Of a stretch of DNA of 64,000 nucleotides, positions 34,701 to 42,542 are shown piece by piece. Below the pieces are notes generated by a model that saw nothing but the letters and a program-made list of their open reading frames with translations, did no database searches and had not been told where the DNA came from. The DNA is from Paludibacteraceae bacterium. GTDB taxonomy: Bacteria > Bacteroidota > Bacteroidia > Bacteroidales > Paludibacteraceae. The DNA lies in assembly GCA_017439235.1 (NCBI GenBank), contig JAFSJN010000007.1:1-64000 (forward strand), given 5' to 3'. The position numbers and the translations under genes were made by a program. How positions within the stretch are numbered: the first letter of the stretch is position 1; every line of letters starts with the position of its first letter.

Positions 34701-37700
34701 TCTCATCTGTCGACCAAGAGACAGATATATCCCTCAACGAAAATGCGTTGGTAAAGGCTTGATTGTTAATAGCAGTAACACTATTCGGAATAGTCACGGC
34801 CTGCAAGGAGGAACAAGAACTGAAAGCATAGCTACCGATAGTGGTCACGGTGTTGGGGATAGTGACGGACGGCAATGCAGAACAGTTGTAGAAAGCATAG
34901 TTGCCGATAGCTGTCACTCCATCGGGAATAGTGACGGATGTCAATGAGACGCAGTTATAGAAGGTGTATGTTTGGATAGTTGTCACTCCGTTGGGAATAG
35001 TGACGGATGTCAAGGCGGTACAGTTGTAGAAAGCATCGTATCCAATAGTGGTCACGGTGTTGGGAATAGAGATATTCTTCAACGATAAACAACCATAGAA
35101 AGCATAGTTTCCAATGTTGGTCACGGTATTGGGAATAGTGATGTTCTTCAACGCCGCACAGCCATAGAAGGCATAGGCTCCTATCCTCGTTACACCGCTC
35201 TGTATGACTACCGATGTTATCGATTTCCGTAAAGCAGACCAGGGCACAGAGTTTGCGCCGGAGTAATTGATCATTACGCCCGTTCCGCTGATGGTCAGTA
35301 CGCCGTCGCAACTGAGATACCATGTGAGATTGGTGCCACACGTTCCCTCTGCGACACCTTCTTCGAACTGGGCGACAAAAGTCTTATTAGCACTAATACC
35401 TACCCTGCGCGGATTGTCCGTATTGCCGTCGCTCCATTGGGAGAAATAGGAGCAGTTAGAGGAATAGGACGGGATAGCCGTTATGGTATGTGTATCTTCA
35501 CAATGCACGGACTTGAAGACGGTCGTTCCGGCATCGTCGGTATCAATCTGCACCGTGCCCAAAGTACTGTTTCCCGACTGAACGGTCAGCGTGTAAGACG
35601 AAGAGCCGCTACCGGTGATGGTATAACTCTTCCATCCGCTTGCCGCATAATAGGCCTCGCCCGCTCCACAAGGTACATGCAGGGTGATACTCGATTGCGG
35701 GGATTTGGAGGTGAAACTATTTTGCCAAGCAGGTACCGTTCCCGTCCAAGAGACATAGATATCCGTCAGCGCCTGGCAGTTATACATCATCGCTGACCCC
35801 AAAGAAGTGACCGATGCCGGTATAGACATCGATTGCAGATGGGTACAATAGGCGAACGAGTTGTAGCCAATAGTAGTCACCCCGGTAGGGATGGTAACAG
35901 AGGTCAGGCCATGACAACCGGCGAAGGTATAATTACCAATAGAGGTTGCCTGATTAAACTGGATAGAAGTGAAACCAAACCCCACAAAAACATAGCTGGC
36001 AATTGCCGTCACGCCGTTAGGGATGGTCAGGGCGGTAACTTTGGTATTATTCACATACAGGTTTCCGCCTCCCAAATAGTTTGAATTCACATTGCGATAG
36101 AAGGGTGAGCAGGATTGGTCGCCCATACTGATGTTACACCACGCCGCCAGATCGGTGATATACAGCGACTCCATCGCCCAACAGTTATAAAACGCATACG
36201 TACCGATAGTGGTAACCGACGCAGGGATGGTCGCCGAAGTCATATTGGAGCAACCATAGAAGGAATAGTTTCCTATACTCGTCACGCCGCTGGCAATAGT
36301 GACAGAGGTGATGGCCGTTCGCTTACTATACCAGGGGACAGCAGAATAGGAAGAATAATTCGTCATTGCGCCCGTACCTTCGATACGCAGCACGCCGGTA
36401 CATTCATTCAGATACCACCTCACATCCGTGCCGCACGTACCGCTGAGGGCTTCCTCAAAGGTAGCGGTATAGGTCTTGGTACCGGCTACGGTCACCGTAC
36501 GCGGGTTGTCTGTGTTGCCATCGGTCCACTGCACAAACTTGAAACACTCCTTCGGCGTAGCCGTCAGGGTGACTGTCTGACCGTATTGCTTTGTCGCCGT
36601 ACCGCTGACCGTTCCCTTAGCGGTATTGGATGACGAGCCGGTGATTTTATACGACCGGACGGTACTGGTGAACTGCGCCGTATAGGTCTGGTCTTTGGTT
36701 GCCGCAGCAACAGTTGGACTCCAACCGCTGAAGGTATAGGAATATTGGGCCGTAGCCGATTTGGCAGGTGTTGTACCCGTATACGAAGGCGTGACACCAT
36801 GATTGACCGTCGAGGTCTGCAAGGTGGTACTGCCGTTCACGAACTTAATCGTATATGTATTGATGGCAAAAGTAGCCGTATAGGTAGCAGCAGCTGTTAC
36901 CGTAACCTGACGCGAAGCAGTCGTGTTGTTATCGTTCCACTTCACGAAATGATATCCCGTCTTTGGCGTTGCGGTAATGGTTGCTGTTGAACCGTGATTA
37001 ATCGTAGCGGAAGCACTGGCTCCGGCTGTACCGCTATTGATCTTTACCGTTCCTTGTGTGACGTTTCCGGTCGCGGTCTTCACCGTCAGCGTATACTGGT
37101 TGATAGCAAAGGTCGCCGTGTAGGTTTTTGCCGCTGTTACCGTTACGGAACGGGAAGCCGTAGTGTTGCCGTCATTCCACTGGACAAAATGGTAACCGGT
37201 AGCCGGAGTGGCGGTAATGGTTGCAGATGAACCGTGATTAATCGTAGCGGAAGCACTGGCTCCGGCTGTACCGCTATTGATCTTCACCGTTCCTTGTGTC
37301 GTGTTATTCGCAGCGGTCTTCACTGTTAGCGTATACTGGTTGACAGCAAAAGTCGCTTGATAAGAGGCATTGGCGGTTGCCGTAATAGAACGGGAAGCAG
37401 TAGTGTTGCCGTCACTCCATTGGACGAAATGGTATCCGGTCTTCGGGGTGGCTTTAATAGTCACAGACGTTCCATAGTTGTAAGTACCACCACCGGTGAC
37501 CGTACCATAGTTGGTATTATTGGAGGTCACCGTCAACGTCACCGTGTTGGGGATAAACGTCGCGGTGTAAGTGGTGTTTTTCGTAATCTGTACCGCTCGA
37601 GTGGCATTTTTATTACCATCGTTCCATTGTGAGAACGTGTATCCGGAAGCAGCCTGAGCGGAGATGCTCATGGGCGTAGATTGCATAACACTTCTTGATG

Positions 37701-37872
37701 TTGTGCCGTTCGTTGAAGTTGTCCAAGATCCGTTAGCAATTCGCACCTGACCACCCGCCGCCGGACTTGCTGTAACCGTCAGCGTCACATTCGCCGCCTG
37801 CACATAGTTCATCCCCACACTCCCGAGAAGGAGCGCGATCAGAAGAAGAATGCTTTGTATGCGACGTAACAT
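31756..37872 (-). CDS. giant surface protein with InlB B-repeats and six BspA-like leucine-rich modules
   Basis: 2038 residues. Signal peptide to about 26. Residues 27-475 hold about six InlB/Listeria-Bacteroides B-repeats (pattern GTVxxxG...TITATPxTGYHFVQWxDGNxTASRxVTV...YTATF). Those at 181-259 and 261-339 are almost identical. Then six BspA-type modules, each opening with a G-T/S-C-G box, 'WYLxxDGVLxIxGTGAM' and LRR_5 repeats such as 'GVTTIGYNSFAYCTHLQSMS'. Several are separated by further B-repeats. The protein ends with half a B-repeat ('MGDVSITVNP') and has no sorting domain. BspA-like proteins bind host matrix proteins in oral relatives; here adhesion is inferred. Confidence 0.85.
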   Translation of the reverse strand: MLRRIQSILLLIALLLGSVGMNYVQAANVTLTVTASPAAGGQVRIANGSWTTSTNGTTSRSVMQSTPMSISAQAASGYTFSQWNDGNKNATRAVQITKNTTYTATFIPNTVTLTVTSNNTNYGTVTGGGTYNYGTSVTIKATPKTGYHFVQWSDGNTTASRSITATANASYQATFAVNQYTLTVKTAANNTTQGTVKINSGTAGASASATINHGSSATITATPATGYHFVQWNDGNTTASRSVTVTAAKTYTATFAINQYTLTVKTATGNVTQGTVKINSGTAGASASATINHGSTATITATPKTGYHFVKWNDNNTTASRQVTVTAAATYTATFAINTYTIKFVNGSTTLQTSTVNHGVTPSYTGTTPAKSATAQYSYTFSGWSPTVAAATKDQTYTAQFTSTVRSYKITGSSSNTAKGTVSGTATKQYGQTVTLTATPKECFKFVQWTDGNTDNPRTVTVAGTKTYTATFEEALSGTCGTDVRWYLNECTGVLRIEGTGAMTNYSSYSAVPWYSKRTAITSVTIASGVTSIGNYSFYGCSNMTSATIPASVTTIGTYAFYNCWAMESLYITDLAAWCNISMGDQSCSPFYRNVNSNYLGGGNLYVNNTKVTALTIPNGVTAIASYVFVGFGFTSIQFNQATSIGNYTFAGCHGLTSVTIPTGVTTIGYNSFAYCTHLQSMSIPASVTSLGSAMMYNCQALTDIYVSWTGTVPAWQNSFTSKSPQSSITLHVPCGAGEAYYAASGWKSYTITGSGSSSYTLTVQSGNSTLGTVQIDTDDAGTTVFKSVHCEDTHTITAIPSYSSNCSYFSQWSDGNTDNPRRVGISANKTFVAQFEEGVAEGTCGTNLTWYLSCDGVLTISGTGVMINYSGANSVPWSALRKSITSVVIQSGVTRIGAYAFYGCAALKNITIPNTVTNIGNYAFYGCLSLKNISIPNTVTTIGYDAFYNCTALTSVTIPNGVTTIQTYTFYNCVSLTSVTIPDGVTAIGNYAFYNCSALPSVTIPNTVTTIGSYAFSSCSSLQAVTIPNSVTAINNQAFTNAFSLRDISVSWSTDETIPVWNNITNSTPQCNITLHIPCGTTDIYRAKSGWQDYAIQTDCAATYTLTVASNNSELGLVQFDGNMPSSNVSQTLHAGDVHYIRAIPSSFCYTFLQWNDGNTDNPRQVSISSNTSYTAQFSAVKGGTCGTNVTWSLSCDGVLVISGTGAMSDYDGTDMPWYSEKEYIQSVRIENGVTRIGNCAFYQCPALSSVTISSSVTEIGAYAFAYCAQIPSIVIGDHVTTIGDHAFYGCRMKTITIPASVTTIGSQAFYTYYSEAPHLITDIYVSWTAADAIPVWNSMTSTSSYPQYATTLHIPCGTGDIYRATTGWAGYVMKTNCSQSYTLTVQIADPTMGMVQIDNGTPGTSVTQKVYVDETHHIRAIPVDGCHSFSQWNDAVTTAGRNVAITANATYTATLTQTKEQLASGSCGPSATYVISCDSVLTISGTGAINNTAFSSRTNIKTVVINEGITKIGTRAFASCSNMEYITFPSTLTNLGYGGTPGSTSDGHVFYMCYKLKSIYIPASVKEIGIWPLLRCNDLETIEVDPDNKYYDSRQNCNAIIETRTNKMIAGCMHTTMPHTTEIIDRWCFEYLHRLKSMLIASSVHTFTGNTFKECENLKDIYVEWTGAIPAWNSITTWAEHQYDNLDAGITIHVPCGHKARYQATYGWNNYNIVDDHLKGGMCGMYGSNQTWMLSCDSILTIRGNGKMEDFNLTSGGTNAEWSAYREAVKTIVITEDIATIGENAFRGFSNLKDIYVYAMENIPALPASNNPSASVTLHVPCGALKDYQEADGWKDYTIVTEYTASGTCGANGDNLTWTLCDGLLTISGTGAMANWTSTDLVPWADYRESILSVVLEDGITTIGNTAFMNCTSLTSVDIPNSVTTIGVSAFSGCSSMHDITLPNTINHIDWGAFLNCASLTDFYVSWTETIPGWSAMTNKTPKSDITLHIPCGTEALYQAASGWKDYTFDSEGGPFTVTVHAEDPTMGDVSITVNP
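36853..37332 (-). repeat. tandem 240-bp direct repeat within the giant gene
   Basis: Two adjacent ~240-bp units (coding residues 181-260 and 261-340) are nearly identical at DNA level; long stretches around 36990-37065 and 37230-37305 differ at only a few bases. Recent duplication and possible copy-number variation are likely. Confidence 0.8.
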
Positions 37873-37974
37873 GTGCGCGTATATATCAAAATCGGCCGCA
37901 AAGTTACGACTTTTTTAGGATATATCGTTCACAAATCGTACAATTCTATTCACAAATCGTACAAAAATGCAGAA

Positions 37975-39045
37975 TTAGGCGTTTTTTTGACGATATTGGA
38001 GAGGAGTCAGACCGGTGACGTCCTTAAAGATACGATAGAAAGCCTGAGGCGAAGCAAAGCCGCTGAGGGCGATGGCCGTAACAATAGCATCATGGTCAGA
38101 AGCATAATGCCGGTCGCTGAGGATGGTCTGCGCATACTCGACACGGTAACGCGCAATGAATTGAGAGAAGCTAAGACCCGTGCGACGATTGATACTATTG
38201 GAGACATAGGTGCGGTTGCTGCCAATAGCCGAAGCCAGGTCTTGGATAGTAAAATGAGAATCGGCAAAGAGGTGTTCTTCGCGCAAAACAGTAGTAATCT
38301 TTTGTATCAATTCGTCCGTCTCCTGCATCGTAGCTTGGTCCTCCTCGAGAGTCTCTTCCGGAGCAACGGTCTCGACAGGCAAGGTAGTATGCGCTGCTAC
38401 ATACCCCAGACTGAAAAGCAGGATAGACATCAACACCGCCGGGATATAGACCAACCAACTATCGTCAAACAGTTCGCGACCGAGGACATTTAGCAGCATA
38501 GAAAAGACCGCCGTGAGCCCAAGGAGGATAAGCAAGGTGTGGGTAGGTTGAAGTATATAACTGCGGTCATCGGCATAAGTATTATCCATACGCCGTTGCG
38601 TAGCACGAAGCAATCGGAAACCGCATATCCAAACCCAGACGACTTGTACAGCAAAACAGGTACGTGACGCTATGAGCAGGTGAGCTTGCTCTACTCCGCC
38701 CCAATAGCGGTTCAACGGGAAGATGACCGCCATCAGGGCAGTAGGCACAAAGAGGACGAAGTTGTCCCACATGAGTCGTGTACGCGTGAGAGCACGCAGG
38801 TACATATAATACAAAGGATAGACGCTGAGGTTGGCCAGCAGGTAAATATACGCTCCTATCGTAGTCTCGCAATCCGAAAAGAACAACCAATGGTTGATGT
38901 ACAATACGGTAGAAGCAACGTAGAAAAGGAGTATGGTATACTTGACACGCGGTTCATCGTCCTCACGGAAGGCGCGTGCGGCGAAAAAGATGCACCAAAA
39001 CAGGCACACCAACATCGGTAACGATATAATCAACGAATACAGCAT
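37975..39045 (-). CDS. membrane-bound AraC-family transcriptional regulator
   Basis: 356 residues. The N-terminal ~210 residues have about seven hydrophobic helices ('LIISLPMLVCLFWCIFFAAR', 'IYLLANLSVYPLYYMYLRAL', 'VLMSILLFSLGYVAAHTT'). A linker leads to an AraC DNA-binding domain with 'FTIQDLASAIGSNRTYVSNS' and 'ATAIALSGFASPQAFYR'-like second helix-turn-helix, ending 'FKDVTGLTPLQYRQ'. Such one-component sensors regulate neighbouring surface genes in Bacteroidales. It lies about 100 bp upstream of the giant gene on the same strand, so it may control it; this is inference. Confidence 0.85.
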   Translation of the reverse strand: MLYSLIISLPMLVCLFWCIFFAARAFREDDEPRVKYTILLFYVASTVLYINHWLFFSDCETTIGAYIYLLANLSVYPLYYMYLRALTRTRLMWDNFVLFVPTALMAVIFPLNRYWGGVEQAHLLIASRTCFAVQVVWVWICGFRLLRATQRRMDNTYADDRSYILQPTHTLLILLGLTAVFSMLLNVLGRELFDDSWLVYIPAVLMSILLFSLGYVAAHTTLPVETVAPEETLEEDQATMQETDELIQKITTVLREEHLFADSHFTIQDLASAIGSNRTYVSNSINRRTGLSFSQFIARYRVEYAQTILSDRHYASDHDAIVTAIALSGFASPQAFYRIFKDVTGLTPLQYRQKNA

Positions 39046-39068
39046 ACGCTATGCCGGCCGCAGAGCGA

Positions 39069-39758
39069 TTACATCAGCGACGGGATAGAACCGAAGATCT
39101 CGCCGACAACAACATCCATCAGACGCGTACGCTGGGAATAGTTGCCGATACCCTTGCAATTCTTAACGGCTATCGTAGCCAGGGTCTTGCCGGATTTAAT
39201 ATCCACGAGCTTAATTGTGCCGGACATAATAGCACCGCCGGTAGACATTTTCACACCAAAGCCCGAGGCGACACCGTTACCCATATCGATTTGCGTAACG
39301 GTCAGCACAAATTTATACTTGGCTTTAGACGGATTGACCCAGATACAATGGTCTTTCATTCCCTCACGCTCATCCGCGTCGCTGGTAGACTGATAAGCCT
39401 TCCACACCTGCGGATTGACAGTGATGAGGACGCCGTCCCTGTTCTTCTTATTGAAACACTTGCGTGCCGGGTATTTCTCCCAAGCCGTAGCATTGACAAT
39501 AGAAAGCTTCACACTCGGCCAGTCGCGTACCCAGTCGGAGCCTTGGCGTTTGTTGTAGGCATCGATAGAACCGAAGTTCTTTTCTACCCGATCATTACGA
39601 CCAAGTTCAACCACTTTGGCCTGCGACCAATCGATTTCTACGTAGGCATACTCGCCGGATTTCTTAAGCGCACTGAGGCTACCGGATGTCAATTCTACGT
39701 CCGCAAGACAGAACGTACTGATAGCAAGAAAAGCTAAAAAGAAGGAGAGTTTTTTCAT
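39069..39758 (-). CDS. secreted protein of unknown function
   Basis: 229 residues from the ATG at 39758. The upstream 19 codons fall in the promoter region. Signal peptide 'MKKLSFFLAFLAISTFCLA', then a mature region with 'AYVEIDWSQAKVVELGR' and 'YKFVLTVTQIDMGNGVASGF', a lipocalin- or DUF4410-like strand pattern, and 'SGTIKLVDIKSGKTLATIAV'. No family is recognised with certainty. Its promoter is back-to-back with that of tRNA-Ser. Confidence 0.6.
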   Translation of the reverse strand: MKKLSFFLAFLAISTFCLADVELTSGSLSALKKSGEYAYVEIDWSQAKVVELGRNDRVEKNFGSIDAYNKRQGSDWVRDWPSVKLSIVNATAWEKYPARKCFNKKNRDGVLITVNPQVWKAYQSTSDADEREGMKDHCIWVNPSKAKYKFVLTVTQIDMGNGVASGFGVKMSTGGAIMSGTIKLVDIKSGKTLATIAVKNCKGIGNYSQRTRLMDVVVGEIFGSIPSLM

Positions 39759-39790
39759 ATTCTTTGGCGTTAGGTGTTGGTATTTGGCTG

Positions 39791-39870
39791 CAAAAGTATA
39801 AAATATTTTTGACATTTCAAAAAAAAGTACCGAAAAAATTTGCGTATATCAGAAAAAAGCTGTACTTTTG
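39791..39870. promoter_or_regulatory. divergent promoters of the secreted protein and tRNA-Ser
   Basis: Minus strand: TTTG 39818-39821, 19 nt, TACTTTTG 39791-39798. Plus strand: TTTG 39839-39842, 20 nt, TACTTTTG 39863-39870. Confidence 0.7.
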
Positions 39871-39895
39871 CACCCGCTTTCGACAAGAAGTATCC

Positions 39896-39984
39896 GGAAA
39901 GTTGTCTGAGTGGTCGAAAGAGCCACACTCGAAATGTGGTGTACGCATTACGTCGTACCGGGGGTTCGAATCCCTCACTTTCCG
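39896..39984 (+). tRNA. tRNA-Ser (CGA)
   Basis: Class II tRNA of 89 nt. Acceptor GGAAAGT pairs with ACTTTCC. The anticodon arm CCACA-CTCGAAA-TGTGG has anticodon CGA. There is a long variable arm and a T loop GTTCGAATC. Discriminator G; CCA not encoded. The leader shares CACCCGCTTTCG with tRNA-Asp. Confidence 0.95.
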
Positions 39985-39990
39985 CCGAGA

Positions 39991-40018
39991 AAAGAGAGTT
40001 TGTCGCTCTCTTTTTTTT
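39991..40018 (+). terminator. terminator after tRNA-Ser
   Basis: Stem AAAGAGAG/CTCTCTTT with a 7-nt loop followed by eight T. The next ATG (40032) is only 14 bp further, so read-through or an additional promoter is needed for the downstream trio. Confidence 0.8.
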
Positions 40019-40031
40019 AAAAAGAATAGAA

Positions 40032-40478
40032 ATGCCACATTTGGTAGCAAATGCCATATTGATCCCTGAGATGGATCGCATGCTGCGGGAAGGACGGGAA
40101 GTGCACTTTACGCCCAGCGGAGTGAGTATGCGGCCGTTCATTGAGGGTGGACGCGACAGTGTGACTCTGGAACGTCCACAAGAGGTAAAAGTAGGCGATA
40201 TACTGCTCTGCCGCGTGGCACCGGATCGCTTTGTGCTGCACCGCCTGATAGGTATTGACGGCGATACGTTGATGCTCATGGGCGACGGGAACATTATGGG
40301 GACAGAAGGGTGCAGCAAGGCCGATGTTATCGGACGCGTTATATCTGTCACCCGTCCCAACGGGCGCTCCCATAAGCCCGGACGAGGACGATGGTGGTAT
40401 AGATTGCTGCCCGTTCGGAAATGGCTACTGAAAGCGTACCGCAAAAAGCTTAAGTGGCTGGGAGGAATTAAAAATTAA
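40032..40478 (+). CDS. S24/S26-type signal-peptidase-like protein
   Basis: 148 residues from the ATG at 40032; an upstream frame runs antisense-free through the tRNA and is not used. 'FTPSGVSMRPFIEGGRDSVT' contains the Ser-Met-x-Pro motif of S26 peptidases. 'VGDILLCRVAPDRFVLHRLI' and 'MLMGDGNIMGTEGC' fit the following strands. The usual catalytic Lys is not evident: the position reads Arg-Phe-Val-Leu-His-Arg. The C-terminus is basic ('LLKAYRKKLKWLGGIKN') and its last codons and TAA lie in a heptamer repeat. It precedes a PqqD-like and an HprK-like gene, a trio seen in Bacteroidales. Confidence 0.75.
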   Translation: MPHLVANAILIPEMDRMLREGREVHFTPSGVSMRPFIEGGRDSVTLERPQEVKVGDILLCRVAPDRFVLHRLIGIDGDTLMLMGDGNIMGTEGCSKADVIGRVISVTRPNGRSHKPGRGRWWYRLLPVRKWLLKAYRKKLKWLGGIKN

Positions 40479-40513
40479 AAATTAAAAATTACGAATTAAG
40501 AATTAAGAATTAC
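40466..40513. repeat. 7-nt-period repeat between the peptidase and PqqD-like genes
   Basis: ATT at 40467, 40474, 40481, 40488, 40495, 40502 and 40509. It overlaps the stop of the upstream gene and ends 4 bp before the next ATG. Confidence 0.92.
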
Positions 40514-40517
40514 CAAT

Positions 40518-40787
40518 ATGCATATACAGAAAGGATTCAAACTGCGCCCGCTGGGTGATGAGTTTATTTTAGTTGGCGAAGGATTGGAGCAGATCAACTT
40601 CAACAAGATGATCACCATGAACGAGTCGGCAGCATACTTATGGGACAAGGTTGCCGACGGTTCGGAGTTTGACGCACAGCGTCTGGCCAACCTGCTGACC
40701 GAAGAGTACGAAGTAAGTGACGCACAAGCTCTGGCAGACGCACAAAAGACATTAGACACATGGTTGAACGCAGGTATTATCGAGTAG
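40518..40787 (+). CDS. PqqD-like (RiPP recognition element) protein
   Basis: 89 residues. 'FKLRPLGDEFILVGEGLEQI' then 'FNKMITMNESAAYLWDKVAD' and 'LANLLTEEYEVSDAQALADA' reproduce the PqqD winged-helix fold that binds leader peptides of ribosomally made, modified peptides. Here the precursor is not obvious. It overlaps the kinase-like gene by 28 bp. Confidence 0.8.
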   Translation: MHIQKGFKLRPLGDEFILVGEGLEQINFNKMITMNESAAYLWDKVADGSEFDAQRLANLLTEEYEVSDAQALADAQKTLDTWLNAGIIE

Positions 40788-41671
40788 CAGGACTGGCCTT
40801 CTCTATCGCCGCCGAGCCGGAGCAGTTGGCCGTACTGACCAACTACGAGCCTTTCGTTATCCCCGCATCTCAAGCGCCGGAACGTCTGTTCGACATCACT
40901 CCGGGCAACGTAGGCGACACATCGGATAAGAAGACTGTCTACACCGACACGTCGGACGAGGATATGCCCCGCATAGAGGTTTATCGCCTGCCCGCACGCG
41001 AAAATAATAAGGAAGACGATTGGCTGCTGCAGGTAGCTAAGAATAAAGCGGGTGAGATTTGCACTCGCATCCGCGCAAGTTATGACTTCAACCAGGTGAC
41101 GCTGCAGATTGAATCAGCCGATACGCGCTTCGCCATCGACAATACGGCCATGCTGATGTATGCTTTCACTACTGCCGACAAAGGGGTATTGGAGATGCAC
41201 GCGTCAGTGACAGTCAAAGACGGGCATGGCTTCTTGTTCTTAGGTCATTCCGGAACCGGTAAGTCGACCCATTCGCGTCTATGGCAAGAGGCTTTTGACG
41301 ATGCTCGTCTGCTTAATGACGACAACCCTATCCTGCGCGTATTGGACCACGAAGGTCAGCGTCAGGTGCGCGTATACGGATCGCCCTGGAGCGGCAAGAC
41401 GCCCTGTTACATCAATCGAGATGTGCCGGTAGGAGGTATTGTCAAACTGTGCCAGGCACCGCATAACAAGATTCGTCAGTTGCGTTTGCCCGAAGCGTAC
41501 GCCTATATGCTTTCGTCGGCCAGCGGACTAAAGATAGTGCCGGCAATGATGGATGCCCTATATACCACTATTGCGGAGATGATACAACTCATCCCGTTGC
41601 ACGAACTGGAATGCCTGCCTGATACGGATGCTGCACGCCTGTGTGAGAGTACCGTAAACAGGAAAAAATGA
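40760..41671 (+). CDS. HPr-kinase-like P-loop protein
   Basis: 303 residues. The Walker A motif 'LGHSGTGKSTHSRLWQ' is at about 162-170, followed by 'LLNDDNPILRV' (Walker B-like) and 'VYGSPWSGKTPCYINRD'. This is the HprK/PckA-type fold used by stand-alone kinases encoded beside PqqD-like proteins. In some RiPP clusters homologues phosphorylate the peptide. The N-terminal ~130 residues are an additional domain common in the family. Start ATG lies inside the PqqD-like gene, suggesting coupled translation. Confidence 0.75.
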   Translation: MVERRYYRVAGLAFSIAAEPEQLAVLTNYEPFVIPASQAPERLFDITPGNVGDTSDKKTVYTDTSDEDMPRIEVYRLPARENNKEDDWLLQVAKNKAGEICTRIRASYDFNQVTLQIESADTRFAIDNTAMLMYAFTTADKGVLEMHASVTVKDGHGFLFLGHSGTGKSTHSRLWQEAFDDARLLNDDNPILRVLDHEGQRQVRVYGSPWSGKTPCYINRDVPVGGIVKLCQAPHNKIRQLRLPEAYAYMLSSASGLKIVPAMMDALYTTIAEMIQLIPLHELECLPDTDAARLCESTVNRKK

Positions 41672-41698
41672 GTTTTTTTTAGAAAAAAGACAAAAATA

Positions 41699-41848
41699 TT
41701 TGCGTATTCCAAAAATTTGTAGTAATTTTGCACGCTTTTTTACGGAAAGGCTGAATAAGTATAACCGCCGCCGCGTATGAGCTTATAGCAGCAGCGCACA
41801 GGAAAAGGGTTATCGCCGCACCGCATAACATTAAATACAACAGTACTC
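41699..41848 (+). promoter_or_regulatory. rplU promoter and ~110-nt leader
   Basis: TTTG 41699-41702, 20 nt, TAATTTTG 41723-41730; start near 41737, leaving about 112 nt before the rplU ATG. The leader is GC-rich in its middle (CCGCCGCCGCG and GCAGCAGCGC), consistent with structure and possible L21 autoregulation. Confidence 0.55.
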
Positions 41849-42169
41849 ATGTACGCAATTGTAGAAATGAAAGGCCAGCAGTTTAAGGTAGAGGCTGGCA
41901 AGAAATTGTTCATCAATCGTATGAACGAACTCGAGAAGGGCGCAACCGTTGAATTTGAGAACGTTTTGCTCCTGGACAACGAGGGTAAAGTAAAAGTAGG
42001 TACTCCCTACGTTAAGGGCGCTAAAGTGGTTTGCGAAGTACTCGACAACGAGTGCCGCGGAGAGAAGATTCTCGTCTTCCACAAGAAACGCCGCAAAGGT
42101 TACAAGAAACTGAACGGTCACCGTCAGGACTTGACCAACATCATCGTTAAAGAAATTGTTGTTGCTTAA
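41849..42169 (+). CDS. rplU: 50S ribosomal protein L21
   Basis: 106 residues. '[20 protein letters not shown]' and '[20 protein letters not shown]' with the end '[20 protein letters not shown]' are diagnostic of L21. It binds 23S rRNA near helix 46. It is followed by rpmA after 19 bp. Confidence 0.98.
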   Translation: MYAIVEMKGQQFKVEAGKKLFINRMNELEKGATVEFENVLLLDNEGKVKVGTPYVKGAKVVCEVLDNECRGEKILVFHKKRRKGYKKLNGHRQDLTNIIVKEIVVA

Positions 42170-42188
42170 AAAAGAAAGGATTTAGATT

Positions 42189-42455
42189 ATGGCACACAAG
42201 AAAGGTGTCGGTAGTTCTAAGAACGGCCGTGAATCAGAAAGCAAACGACTTGGTGTAAAAATTTGGGGCGGTCAATTCGCTAAGGCCGGTAATATTATCG
42301 TTCGCCAACGCGGTACGCAACACAACCCCGGAGCAAACATGGGCATGGGTAGCGATCATACTCTCTTCGCCCTCACCGACGGTATTGTAACTTTCACTAA
42401 AAAACGCGACAACAAGTCGTACGTCTCCATCCAGCCGGTAGCTGCTGAAGCATAA
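42189..42455 (+). CDS. rpmA: 50S ribosomal protein L27
   Basis: 88 residues. '[20 protein letters not shown]' and '[20 protein letters not shown]' match L27, whose N-terminus reaches the peptidyl-transferase centre. It begins directly with MAHKKG, without the cleavable extension of Firmicutes. Confidence 0.98.
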   Translation: MAHKKGVGSSKNGRESESKRLGVKIWGGQFAKAGNIIVRQRGTQHNPGANMGMGSDHTLFALTDGIVTFTKKRDNKSYVSIQPVAAEA

Positions 42456-42475
42456 TCGGCGGAGAAAGTATCTCT

Positions 42476-42515
42476 AATCTCCTACCGAGGCTTTGGCTTC
42501 CGGTGGGAGATTTTT
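42476..42515 (+). terminator. terminator of rplU-rpmA
   Basis: Long hairpin with arms starting AATCTCC and ending GGGAGATT, inner stem ACCG/CGGT, then TTTT. Confidence 0.75.
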
Positions 42516-42542
42516 GTTTGATTTTAGATAAACCACAATACA

